Assembly: GCF_019396385.1 (NCBI RefSeq)
Contig: NZ_JAHKRN010000030.1
Span: 9,735-73,734, forward strand
DNA: 64,000 nucleotides
Reading direction: 5' to 3'
Source of the DNA: Nonomuraea harbinensis
Lineage (GTDB): Bacteria > Actinomycetota > Actinomycetes > Streptosporangiales > Streptosporangiaceae
The notes beneath the pieces are model-generated. The model ran no database searches. It had not been told where the DNA came from and saw nothing but the letters and a program-made list of their open reading frames with translations. How positions within the stretch are numbered: position 1 is the stretch's first letter; each line of letters begins with the position of its first letter. Both the position numbers and the translations under genes were made by a program. Below are positions 45,554 through 55,439 of this stretch, piece by piece.

Positions 45554-46518
45554 GCCGGTTCCCGCAGCTGCGGCAGCACCTTCTGGCCGAAGGCGTCGAT
45601 GAAACCGCGCTGCTCCTGGCCCACGTGGTGCAGGAAGAGCGTGTCGAAGCCGAGGTCGGCGTACTCGGCGAGCCAGCCGGCATGGCGTTCGAGGTCGGCG
45701 GAGACCAGCACGGCCCGCCGCACGTCGTCGGGCCTGACGGTGGCGGAGGCCTGCTCGTACTCCTCCGGTGTCGACAGGTTCCAGGGCACGTCGCCGCCGA
45801 GCACGCCCGTACGCCACTGCTCGTGCGCGATCCGCAGCGCGGTCTGCTCGTCCTCGGCCCACGACAGGTGGACCTGCAGGTAGACCGGCTTGCCCGCGCC
45901 GCCTCCCTCGCGGAACGCCTCGACGACCCGGCGCAGCTGCGGCACGTCCTGGTTGACGGTGATGAGCCCGTCGGCCCACGAGCCGGCCCATCGGGCGGTC
46001 TCGGCGCTGACGGCGGCGCCGATCAGCGGGGGCGGGGTCTGGGGCAGGGTGTAGAGCTGGGCGCGGTCCACCGTGACGAGCCCGCGGTGCGACACGCACT
46101 CCCCGGCGAACAGCGCCCGCATGACGTCGACGCACTCCCGCAGCCGCGCCTTGCGCTCCGGCTTGGCCGGCCACCTGTCGCCGGTGATGTGCTCGTTGAG
46201 CGCCTGGCCGCTGCCCAGCGCCATCCAGAACCGGCCGGGGAACATCTCGCAGAGCGTGGCGGCCTTCTGCGCGGCCACCGCGGGGTGGTAACGCTGACCG
46301 GGCGCGGTGACGACGCCGAACGGCAGGCCGGTGCCGGCCAGCGCGGCTCCCAGCCAGGACCAGGCGTAGCCGGAGTGGCCCTGGGCGTGGCTCCAGGGCG
46401 CGAAGTGGTCGGAGCACATCGCGGTGGTGAAACCCGCCTCCTCGGCCCGGCGCACTGCCTCCAGCAGGGCGCTCGGCGCGAGCTGTTCGTGCGAGGCGTG
46501 GAAACCGAGTCTGGCCAT
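45550..46518 (-). CDS. LLM-class flavin-dependent oxidoreductase (TIGR03885-like)
   Basis: A 322-aa luciferase-like barrel. LGFHASHEQLAPSALLEAVRRAEEAGF, SDHFAPWSHAQGHSGYAWSW and GRFWMALGSGQALNEHITG fit the subfamily usually found beside GH15 or GH13 genes, as here. Cofactor FMN or F420 and substrate unknown. Its TGA overlaps the TTG start of the GH15 pseudogene, so the two were one transcription unit. Confidence 0.9.
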   Translation of the reverse strand: MARLGFHASHEQLAPSALLEAVRRAEEAGFTTAMCSDHFAPWSHAQGHSGYAWSWLGAALAGTGLPFGVVTAPGQRYHPAVAAQKAATLCEMFPGRFWMALGSGQALNEHITGDRWPAKPERKARLRECVDVMRALFAGECVSHRGLVTVDRAQLYTLPQTPPPLIGAAVSAETARWAGSWADGLITVNQDVPQLRRVVEAFREGGGAGKPVYLQVHLSWAEDEQTALRIAHEQWRTGVLGGDVPWNLSTPEEYEQASATVRPDDVRRAVLVSADLERHAGWLAEYADLGFDTLFLHHVGQEQRGFIDAFGQKVLPQLREPA

Positions 46519-46661
46519 GGGGAGAAACTCCTTCTGCGGGTCCGGACGGTCATCAGGGGCGGCACGCGCCGCCCCGGTGTTCCGGTTTCCGCTTCCCCGC
46601 CGGGGCCCGCTTATGTGGGCGCGACGCGTACGGAGACGTATCCGCGAGAAGGAAGGCCGCC

Positions 46662-46697
46662 GCGGAGAGGCGCGGGTATGCCCGTGAGGCCTCTCCG
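46662..46697. terminator. Imperfect hairpin after the NERD gene
   Basis: CGGAGAGGC pairs with GCCTCTCCG around an inner GCGGG/CCCG(T) stem. It lies just beyond the NERD gene stop on the minus strand and could be its terminator. Confidence 0.45.
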
Positions 46698-46705
46698 CCT
46701 GCCCG

Positions 46706-47536
46706 TCAGCCCTCGCCGTAGCGCGGGGGCAGCACCTGGGCCGCGATCTCGTAGATCTTGTCGATCTCCGTGTCGGTGAGCGCGCGCTCCCGCTTGGTGA
46801 TCCACCGGCGGGCCCGGACGCCCTCGTAGACGTCCACGCCCTTGATCGTCATGATCTTCCAGGGCACCGGCGGGCCGTAGATCGCCAGCGACGGCACCAC
46901 CGACACCTGGTGGCCGTAGGCCTTGCTGATCAGCTCGGCGGCCCGGGTCGCCTCGCCCCTGGCCTCGACGAGGCGGTCCTTCTTGTCGAAGGGGCCGTGG
47001 AAGAGCTTCTTGCCCATCTGCACCCGTACGGGAAGCCGCTTGTCCCACTTCTCCGAGTCGACCGCGTACACGCCCGTCGGCCCGACGACCAGGTGGTCGA
47101 TCTGCGCTTCGGTGCCGGGGATGGCGCGGGCGTGGAGGGTGCGGTAGCCGCGGCGCTCAAGCTGGCGCAGCTGCGCCTCGGTGCGGCGCTCGGCCACCGA
47201 GGAGCGCCGCCAGGCCGGCACCGTCGAGTTGGAACGCGCGCGGTAGATCGCCTCGCCGATGGCGGCGAGCACGCCCGCGGTCACGCCCACCCGCCAGTCC
47301 ATGACCAGGAGACCCACGGCGACGCCGACGGCGAGGGCCAGCAGCGCGCGGTTGCGCATGCGGCGGAAGCGAGGCTGCTGGAGCAGCTCGCGCATGGAGG
47401 CCCGCTCGACCGGCGCATAGGTGGTGGTGGGCGCCGCAGGTTTGGCGGTCTGCTCGTTTTCCGGTCTGTCGCTCACCCAGATCGGGGACGTGTTGTGACC
47501 GTCTTCACGCTGAGGGTCGGAGTCCACGTGATTCAC
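46706..47536 (-). CDS. NERD-domain membrane protein
   Basis: A 276-aa protein: Pro/Thr-rich N-terminus, two hydrophobic helices (residues ~62-95), then a NERD domain (nuclease-related). The core motifs are GTEAQIDHLVVGPTGVYAVDSEKW, where the usual ESK is DSEK, and a following KLFHGPFDKK. NERD proteins are predicted nucleases of the restriction fold; here membrane-tethered. Single gene. Confidence 0.88.
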   Translation of the reverse strand: MNHVDSDPQREDGHNTSPIWVSDRPENEQTAKPAAPTTTYAPVERASMRELLQQPRFRRMRNRALLALAVGVAVGLLVMDWRVGVTAGVLAAIGEAIYRARSNSTVPAWRRSSVAERRTEAQLRQLERRGYRTLHARAIPGTEAQIDHLVVGPTGVYAVDSEKWDKRLPVRVQMGKKLFHGPFDKKDRLVEARGEATRAAELISKAYGHQVSVVPSLAIYGPPVPWKIMTIKGVDVYEGVRARRWITKRERALTDTEIDKIYEIAAQVLPPRYGEG

Positions 47537-47637
47537 CGTAGCCCGGGGTTCTGATGCATTCCTAGTGCTGCCTTGTCCATAGTTTTATGGCCCGGCTCAC
47601 CGTGTCCTACGCCCGGTTTCCGGGTACTTATTACGTT

Positions 47638-47651
47638 CCTCTCTAGAGAGG
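47638..47651. promoter_or_regulatory. 14-bp perfect palindrome CCTCTCTAGAGAGG
   Basis: In the 248-base gap between the divergent NERD gene and the small membrane protein gene. It contains CTCTAGAG, rare in such GC-rich DNA, but not at the spacing of the CTAG motif at 3857. Possible operator or short hairpin. Confidence 0.35.
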
Positions 47652-47784
47652 TAGGGAGAGCCCGAGGCGATCCTAGCCCTGCCGGAGGGTGTGGCGATCA
47701 TGTTGACCGGGTCTTTGGCATCTCCTGTCGAGACTCTCGTACCTGGGTCTGGCCGGACCGGCGGACCGGGATTACGTTCGTGAT

Positions 47785-48075
47785 GTGAACAGCGCGCTGG
47801 AGATCCTGCTCTTCCTCATCGGGGTGTCGCTGGGACTGTTCGTGCTGATCAGCCTGCTCGTGCTGATACCGGGGCGCGGTGCCGCGCGCAAGGCGGAGGC
47901 CGGGCCGGTGTGGATCGGCGGACCCGGCCGCGGCGACCGCGGCGTGAGCACGTCGGGGCTCGTGCTGGTCGACCGGCCGCCGCAGTGGGCGCCGCCGGGA
48001 GAGGCCGACTGGGTCGCGGCGGCGGAGACCGCCGAGCCCGGCATGCGGGTCGGTGGCGCGTCGGCGGGATGGTGA
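47785..48075 (+). CDS. Small membrane protein of unknown function
   Basis: A 96-aa protein with one membrane helix (LEILLFLIGVSLGLFVLISLLVLI, residues ~5-28) and a hydrophilic rest with a VWIGGPGRGDRG segment and VDRPPQWAPPG. Not a named family I recognise. GTG start at 47785. Overlaps the next start, suggesting the pair works together. Confidence 0.75.
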   Translation: MNSALEILLFLIGVSLGLFVLISLLVLIPGRGAARKAEAGPVWIGGPGRGDRGVSTSGLVLVDRPPQWAPPGEADWVAAAETAEPGMRVGGASAGW

Positions 48076-48443
48076 TCGGGATGCGAACTCTCTCCGCGGC
48101 CCAGGCCGACGACGTCCGGCAGGCCCTGCGGGCCGCGGAGCGGCGCTGCGCCCTGCGCTTCGCGCTCTTCCTCGGCTCGCCCGTCGGCGGCCGGCGCCAC
48201 TTCGCCGAGCGGCTGCACGCCGCGCTCGACGAGGAGGCGGACGACGCCGTCGTGATCATGGTCGACGTACGGGGCCGCGCCCTGGAGATCGTCACCGGCG
48301 AGAACGCCAGGCGCCGGCTCTCCGACGCGTCGTGCCGGCTGACGGCGATGTCCATGGCCACCGCGTTCAGCGCGGGCGACCTGGTGGGCGGCCTGCTGTA
48401 CGGGATCGGCGCCCTGGCCGAGCAGGCCGGCGCCCGCCGCTAG
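48069..48443 (+). CDS. DUF5130/TPM-like protein
   Basis: A 124-aa soluble protein with a TPM-like fold: RCALRFALFLG, HAALDEEADDAVVIMVDVRGRALEIVTGENARRRL, GDLVGGLLYGIG. It matches the short actinomycete DUF5130 group, of unknown role. Start is uncertain among ATG 48069, GTG 48072 (exact 4-base overlap) and ATG 48081. Tail-to-tail overlap of four bases with the next gene. Confidence 0.8.
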   Translation: MVIGMRTLSAAQADDVRQALRAAERRCALRFALFLGSPVGGRRHFAERLHAALDEEADDAVVIMVDVRGRALEIVTGENARRRLSDASCRLTAMSMATAFSAGDLVGGLLYGIGALAEQAGARR

Positions 48444-49387
48444 CCGTCGATCAGCGCGGCGATGTGCTCGCTCACGCCCCTGAGCAGCGTGGACGGCTCG
48501 ATCGGCGCCGCGGCGACGGCGGCGAAGAACGACGGCAGGCCCGGCAGCGGGAAACCGTCGTCGCGGGCCGCGGCCGCGCCCACCGGGCTCTTGCCGAGCG
48601 TGCTCCGGCTGCGCTCCCACGCGTCGAGCACCTCCTCCGGCGACGGCACGCCGAAGCCGTGGCCCACCGGCGCCGCGTGGCGCAGGCGTACCAGCGGGGT
48701 CTCCGCGAACGCGAGCGCGACGCGGGCGCGCTCCTGGAGGCCGGCGCGCGGCTCGGGAGCGATCCAATCCATCGCCGTGCAGGGGTTGCGGCAGGTGGCC
48801 ACGCACACCGCGAGCGCGCCCGCCACCTGGCTGTGCTGCCGGTCGAAGTACGCGCGCCAGCCCTCGGACGGCTCTCCCGCCACCCGCAGCGTCCGGTTGG
48901 TGGCCGACTGCTCCGCCTTGGTGTGGTCGCACTCGCGATCGCCGATCACGCCGAACCGGCTGCCGGTCGCGCTCAGGCCCTCCGGCCAGCGGGCGGGGTC
49001 GCCCGCGTGGCCCAGGTGCGGCTCGAACGCCAGCAGCGGCAGGTATTCGGCGGCGATGTGCACCGCGGCGATCATCGGGCTCAGCTCGCGGCGGTGCCAG
49101 CGGATCGCGATGACCTCCAGCAGCAGGCCGTAGGCGGGGCGCAGCGACTCCAGCGCGCCGCGCGGCTGCTCGCGCGGGGTCTGCGGCATGTGGCACGCCC
49201 GGGCCTGCCGCCTGAGCGACGAGGGCACCGCCTTGGTGTCGACGGCGAAGTCCTCGGCGTCGAGCGACAGCAACCGCTGCCCGAACTCGCAGGCCTCCGC
49301 GATCCGAGGGTCGGGCGACAGCGCCCCGAGGTCGGCGAACGCGTAGCGGCGCGCCAGCGCCACGAAAAGATCACGAGTCGTCTCCAC
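48440..49387 (-). CDS. Uncharacterised 315-aa protein
   Basis: A soluble, mostly helical protein with no domain I recognise. Features are a Cys/His-containing middle part (RECDHTKAEQSATNRT, VCVATCRNPCTAMDW) and a C-terminal helix ending HIAALIDG. No signal peptide. It is convergent with the DUF5130 gene and divergent from rarD. Codon use looks like the neighbours. Confidence 0.8.
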   Translation of the reverse strand: METTRDLFVALARRYAFADLGALSPDPRIAEACEFGQRLLSLDAEDFAVDTKAVPSSLRRQARACHMPQTPREQPRGALESLRPAYGLLLEVIAIRWHRRELSPMIAAVHIAAEYLPLLAFEPHLGHAGDPARWPEGLSATGSRFGVIGDRECDHTKAEQSATNRTLRVAGEPSEGWRAYFDRQHSQVAGALAVCVATCRNPCTAMDWIAPEPRAGLQERARVALAFAETPLVRLRHAAPVGHGFGVPSPEEVLDAWERSRSTLGKSPVGAAAARDDGFPLPGLPSFFAAVAAAPIEPSTLLRGVSEHIAALIDG

Positions 49388-49456
49388 CGGATCACCCTAC
49401 TCAGACCGGACACCGGCGGGTCCCTCGGCGAGGAATCCCCGGGTTAGGGTGGGGCG

Positions 49457-50419
49457 ATGTCTGTCGCGCGGCGCGGGGTCCTGCTGGGCGCGGCGGCGTA
49501 CGTGCTGTGGGGGCTGTCCGCCCTCTACTGGCCGCTGGTGGAGCCCACCGGGCCGGTGGAGATCCTGGCGCTGCGGGTGCTGTGGTCGCCGGTCGCGATC
49601 GGCCTGCTGGTGCTGGCCCTCGGCAGGCGCCGCAAGGTGGCGGCGATCCTGCGCCGGCCCCGCGACGTGGCCCTGCTCAGCGTCGCCAGCGTGCTGACCT
49701 CGGTCAACTGGGCGCTGTTCATCTGGGCGACCATGAACGGCCACGTCGTCGACGCCTCGCTCGGCTACTTCATCACCCCTCTGGTCAGCATCGCCTTCGG
49801 GGTGGCGCTGTTCAGGGAGCGGCTGCGTCCCGCCCAGTGGGCGGCGATCGGCCTCGCGGCCGTCACCGTGGTGGTGCTCACGATCGAGTACGGGGGGCCG
49901 CCGTGGATCGCGCTGGGCCTGGCCGTGACGTTCGGCACCTACGGGCTGATCAAGAAGAGGGTGGCCGTCGGCGCCGTGGAGGGGCTGATGGTGGAGACCG
50001 CCGTGCTGTTCCCGTTCGCGCTGGCGTACACGGTGGTGCTGCAGGCGAGCGGGCAGGCGACGTTCGGGCACGTGTCGGCCGCCAACACGCTGCTGGGCGT
50101 CGGGTCGGGGTTCGTGATGATCGTGCCGATGCTGTTGTTCAGCGCCGCGGCCACCAAGATCCCGCTGAGCGTGACCGGCATGCTGCAGTACATCGAGCCG
50201 ATCGTGCAGTTCCTCGTCGGGCTGCTGGTCTTCCGCGAGCCGATGCCGGCCACCCGGTGGCTCGCGTTCGCGGTGCTGTGGGCGGCGCTCGCGCTGCTGG
50301 CGGCCGACGGCCTCAGGCGACGGGCTCGGGAGAGCGCGGATCGTCGAGTTCCACCGCGATCCGCTCGATCATCTCGAACTGCCGCATCAGCCGTTCGAGA
50401 TCAGGAGGAGACACGGTGA
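49457..50419 (+). CDS. rarD: RarD-type EamA transporter
   Basis: A 320-aa protein with ten hydrophobic helices and the RarD-specific pattern ALYWPLVEPTGPVEILALRVLWSP, VNWALFIWATMNGHVVDASLGYFITPL and GMLQYIEPIVQFLVGLLVF. Family role is not settled (named after chloramphenicol sensitivity). The hydrophilic C-terminal ~30 residues run over the end of the convergent gene by 107 bases. Confidence 0.93.
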   Translation: MSVARRGVLLGAAAYVLWGLSALYWPLVEPTGPVEILALRVLWSPVAIGLLVLALGRRRKVAAILRRPRDVALLSVASVLTSVNWALFIWATMNGHVVDASLGYFITPLVSIAFGVALFRERLRPAQWAAIGLAAVTVVVLTIEYGGPPWIALGLAVTFGTYGLIKKRVAVGAVEGLMVETAVLFPFALAYTVVLQASGQATFGHVSAANTLLGVGSGFVMIVPMLLFSAAATKIPLSVTGMLQYIEPIVQFLVGLLVFREPMPATRWLAFAVLWAALALLAADGLRRRARESADRRVPPRSARSSRTAASAVRDQEETR

Positions 50420-51179
50420 ACGTGTCGTACACCGCCTCGCCCCCGGCCGTGTAGCTCAGCTCGTGGCCGCAGGCGTCGTCCCACAGGCCGCTGATCACCC
50501 GCAACGCCGGCGACAGCCGGTCGGCGTGGATGCGCCGCACCTTCACGCCCGCCTCGGCCTGCTCGCGGGCCAGCGCGTCGAGGGCGTCGCTCCACTCGCG
50601 GTAGATGAACACCCGCCTGATCACCACGCCCCTGGCCAGCGCGTCGGCCTGCGCCCGCCAGTATTCGCGGCCGACCGGCTCCAGCCACCACTCCAGGTCG
50701 ACGGAGGGCACGCTGGTGACGCAGATCTGCCGCTTCGCCTGCCGGATCAGCCGCAGGAACACCCCGTTGTCGCCATAAGGGGCGCGGAAGTGGCCGCGCT
50801 CCAGGTCGGCGAGCGTGCGCAGGCACTCCTCGAAGGCGTCGCGGCAGGCGTCGTCGGCGGGCGTGCCCTTGTACTGGAGCTCGACGTGCTTGGCGGCGCG
50901 CAGCATCGGCTCCATGAGGTCGGGCAGCCAGGGGATCTTCTCGATCGTGGACACCAGGGCGCCGACCCGGGTCTCGTGGTCGACCCGGCGCCGCTCCCGC
51001 AGCAGCGTCTGGACCTGGAGGGTGATGACGCCGCCGAGGAGGCCGGCCACGGTGCCGAGGGCCTGCGCGGTGTCCTCACGCACGTAGAAGATCACGGCCA
51101 GCAGGACCGAGAGGACCGTGCCGATGATCAGGACCGGATCGACGATGACCGACTTCTGCTTGGCGGGCCTCTTCACCAA
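50313..51179 (-). CDS. Membrane protein with a PLD-like soluble region, unassigned
   Basis: A 288-aa protein. Two hydrophobic segments near the N-terminus (VLIIGTVLSVLLAVIFYV, ALGTVAGLLGGVITLQV) and a soluble region of about 220 residues (KRQICVTSVPSVDLEWW, GVVIRRVFIYREWSDALDALA) that resembles phospholipase D-like folds without the HKD motif. Function unknown. Overlaps rarD by 107 bases tail to tail, unusually long for this window. Confidence 0.75.
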   Translation of the reverse strand: MVKRPAKQKSVIVDPVLIIGTVLSVLLAVIFYVREDTAQALGTVAGLLGGVITLQVQTLLRERRRVDHETRVGALVSTIEKIPWLPDLMEPMLRAAKHVELQYKGTPADDACRDAFEECLRTLADLERGHFRAPYGDNGVFLRLIRQAKRQICVTSVPSVDLEWWLEPVGREYWRAQADALARGVVIRRVFIYREWSDALDALAREQAEAGVKVRRIHADRLSPALRVISGLWDDACGHELSYTAGGEAVYDTFTVSPPDLERLMRQFEMIERIAVELDDPRSPEPVA

Positions 51180-51249
51180 GGGCTCCAGGGGGTGAGCGAC
51201 GGTGGTCAGACGCGACGATAGCCGATCTTGACCGCTGTCACCCGGACCG

Positions 51250-52551
<1,302 letters not shown>

Positions 52552-52596
52552 GCTAACACCGGCTCAGAGGTGCCCGCGCTCGGAACGATCCGGTCG

Positions 52597-53968
52597 TCAC
52601 ACCACCGTTTCCCGAGGCAGGAGCGGTCCTGCCACGGGTCGTCGGCTCAGGTCGTGAAAACGGGGGACAGACCGGGCCAGTGCGCCGCCGCAGACCACCG
52701 GGGGGCGGTCGAGCGGGGCGGGCAGCACGACCTCGCGGCCGCCGCGCAGCGGGCGGCCGGTCCAGACGTCCACCCAGTCGCCCCCGGGCAGGTAGACCGG
52801 CATCTCCGGGACATCGGGATCGGTCACCGGGGCGACCAGCAGCGCGTCGCCCAGCTTGAACTGCAGCGGATACCGCCAGACGGCCGGGTCGTCCGGGTGG
52901 TCGAAGAACAGCCCGCGCATCAGCGGCGGCCCGTCCAGCGCCCGCCCGGCCTGCTCCGCCAGGTAGGGCACCAGCCGTTCGCGCAGCTCGGCGAGCCGCC
53001 TGAAGACCGGGACCACCCGCTCGTCGCCGGTCCGCTCCGCGACGTTCCACGGCGTGCGGTCCCGGAGCGGCTCGCGGTGGTGGTTGAACTCGGAGTGGTA
53101 CTGCATGATCGGCATGAACGCGGCCGCGCCCGCCGCCCGCAGATACAGCTCCGCGCCCGGCACGTCACCGGAGAACCCCGCCAGATCCCACCCCCAGTAC
53201 ACGACCCCGCAGGCCGAGGCGGTGATCCCGGCCCTGATCGAGGCCCGGAACGCCTCCCAGGTCGAGTCCTCGTCCCCCGCCCAGCAGGCGCCGTGCGGCT
53301 GCGAACCCGCGAACCCGGCCAGGCTGAACGTCACCGGCGCCTTCCCGCGCCGCCGCAGCAGGTCACCGAACGCGCGCGCGTAGTGGACGGGGAACAGGTT
53401 GTTGCCGTCCGCGCCCCCGCGGCCGTCGGCGTAGCGCAGGTCGTGGCCCCACGCGTGCTCGCCGCCGTCGGTCTTGAACCCGTCGACGCCGACCTCCGCC
53501 ACCAGGTAGGCGCGCTTGGCCGTCCACCAGTCGCGCACCTCACGCGACGACAGGTCCGGCATCAGCGCCAGCGGGAACCACCAGCCCCGGTTCCGGTACG
53601 GCCGGCCGTCGGCCTCCTTGACCCCGTAGCCGCGCTCCACGAGCTGACGGGCGTCCACGGCGGCCTGGTGCCCCGGGTGCGGGCGCGTCTTCTGCAGCGG
53701 GATCTGCCAGAGCAGCACCTTGATCCCGCGCTGGTGCAGCTCGTCCACCATGCCCCTTGGGGTCCGGCCACGGGCCGTCCGCCGGGAAGGTGTAGTCGGC
53801 CAGCCGGTGCGGCTCCTCGGACGGTTCGTACTCCGCCCCTCGGAAGGCGGTGAACGTGGTCTCGTCGCTCCACGCCTCGATCACCACCGCGCCGAGCTCC
53901 CGCCGTGTCTCCACCTCCGGCGGGCTCGCCGTCAGCGTCACGCCCGTGGCGGGGGACCTTGCGGTCAC
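52597..53968 (-). pseudogene. GH31 alpha-glycosidase, deleted and frame-shifted
   Basis: From GTG 53968 the frame reads TARSPATGVTLTASPPE then AVVIEAWSDETTFTAFRGAEYE and ADYTFPADGPWPDPKG, then loses frame; MVDELHQRGIKVLLWQIP and the rest (including VGVDGFKTDGGEHAW, WGWDLAGFSG, MPIMQYHSEF) continue from ~53751 in another frame to 52597. One extra G in the GGGG run near 53756 explains the shift. The usual N-terminal beta domain (about 200-300 residues) is missing, so a second event, a deletion, is probable. Overlaps the ROK gene stop (GTGA). Confidence 0.8.
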
Positions 53969-55188
53969 GGTGTCGTCCCGATCAGGCGGGCGCGGACCAG
54001 GCGGCCCTGCTCACCGGCCGCCCCCGCCGCGTCGAACGGGGTGGCCAGCACCAGCGCCGCCGCCCCCTGCGCCCAGCTCGTCTCGTCCCAGCTCTCGACC
54101 TCGACCGAGATGTCGCGCCGCCCCGGGTAGAGCTGGGCCCGCAGCGCCCGGTCGAACCCCACCTGCCAGAACGGCCAGTCGGCGGTGCCCTCGCCGAGCA
54201 CCACCACGACCTCCGGATCCACCACGTTGACCAGCCCGGCGGTGGCCCGTCCCAGGATCTCCCCGGCCTCGGCGAACACCTCGCACGCCACCGGGTCACC
54301 GCCCACGGCCGCCCGCCCCAGCGCGGCCACGGCCCCCAGCGGATCCGCCACGCCGTCCGGGGCCGGCGCGTCACCCGACCGGGCGCGGGCCGCCGCCAGC
54401 AGCCCCGCGGACCCCACGAACGCCTCCAGGCACCCGCGGGCCCCGCACCCGCACGCCGGCCCCCGCGGGTCCACGCACAGGTGGCCGAACTCGCCCGCGC
54501 CGCCGCGCGCCCCCCGGTACACCCGCCCGTCGGCCACGATCGCCGCGCCGACCCCGCGCCCGATGGTCAGGACGAGGAAGTCCCGGTGCGTACGCCCCCT
54601 GCCGTACAGCCGCTGGGCCGCCGCCAGCGCGTTCACGTCGTTCTCCACCAGCACCGGCAGGTTGAGCCGCCGCCGCAGCCGCTCACCGACGGGCATGGCC
54701 TGCCATCCCAGCGTGGGCGCGTTGACCGTGCCCACGCCCTGGTCGTCCACCCCGCCGGGCACCCCGACGCCCACCCCGAGCAGCGGCGGCCCGTCGATGA
54801 TCGCCGACAGCACCGACTCGATGGCGTCCGCCAGGTCGCCGGGCGCGTCGGCCGCGCCCGGGTCGAACGGCCGCACCCACGACCCGAGCACCTCGCCGTC
54901 CAGCCGCACGTCCACCAGCACGAGGTGGTCGGCGGTCACCTTCACGCCCAGCGCGTGCCAGGCGCCGCCGACGAGCCCCAGCCGCTGGGCGGGCCGTCCG
55001 CCGCGCGACGGCTTGAGGTCGAGCTCCTCGACCATGCCGTGCCCCATCAGCTCGCGGGTCAGCTGCGTGACGGTCGCCGGGCTGACGTCCAGCTCGCGGG
55101 CGATCTCGCTGCGGCTGAGCGGCCCCACCGTGCCGAGCAGGGAGAGGATCGCCGTACGGGTGAGATCTCCGCGGTCGCTACCGGCCAT
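53965..55188 (-). CDS. ROK-family transcriptional repressor
   Basis: A 407-aa regulator with an N-terminal winged helix (LSRSEIARELDVSPATVTQLTRELMGHGMVEE, residues ~25-60) and a ROK sugar-kinase-like domain with zinc motif CGCGARGCLEAF, the glycine-rich phosphate segment and GVGVGVPGGVDDQG. It should sense a sugar or sugar phosphate. Its stop overlaps the start of the GH31 locus, so it probably controls that sugar operon. ATG 55188. Confidence 0.93.
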   Translation of the reverse strand: MAGSDRGDLTRTAILSLLGTVGPLSRSEIARELDVSPATVTQLTRELMGHGMVEELDLKPSRGGRPAQRLGLVGGAWHALGVKVTADHLVLVDVRLDGEVLGSWVRPFDPGAADAPGDLADAIESVLSAIIDGPPLLGVGVGVPGGVDDQGVGTVNAPTLGWQAMPVGERLRRRLNLPVLVENDVNALAAAQRLYGRGRTHRDFLVLTIGRGVGAAIVADGRVYRGARGGAGEFGHLCVDPRGPACGCGARGCLEAFVGSAGLLAAARARSGDAPAPDGVADPLGAVAALGRAAVGGDPVACEVFAEAGEILGRATAGLVNVVDPEVVVVLGEGTADWPFWQVGFDRALRAQLYPGRRDISVEVESWDETSWAQGAAALVLATPFDAAGAAGEQGRLVRARLIGTTP

Positions 55189-55272
55189 GAGCGCACTTTC
55201 TTCAGCAATAAAGTTAGTCCTGAAAATATGAGCCCCACGCAACACCCCTGTCAACCCCCGGAAACACGAAAA

Positions 55273-55430
55273 GCCCCTCTCCATCAGGGAGAGGGGCGGG
55301 ATGTGTGAGGGGCGGTCGCCCAGCCCTTCTTCCAGGAGGAAAGGGGCGGGGCATGTGAGCCCCAGCCCCTCCCCGGGAGGGGCTGGGCGCACGTGTAACG
55401 GCCCCTCCCGGTGGGGGAGAGGGCCGTTAC
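55273..55430. repeat. Three successive hairpins with CCCCTC cores between pepN and the ROK gene
   Basis: Stem 1: GCCCCTCTCC/GGAGAGGGGC (55273-55297). Stem 2: CCCAGCCCCTCCC and complement (55361-55387). Stem 3: GTAACGGCCC/GGGCCGTTAC (55395-55430) with an inner CTCCC/GGGAG. All share CCCCTC/GAGGGG-type sequence. They lie directly beyond the pepN stop on the minus strand, so they can act as a composite terminator; they may also be a family of palindromic repeats. Confidence 0.6.
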
Positions 55431-55439
55431 GGAGGGTCG

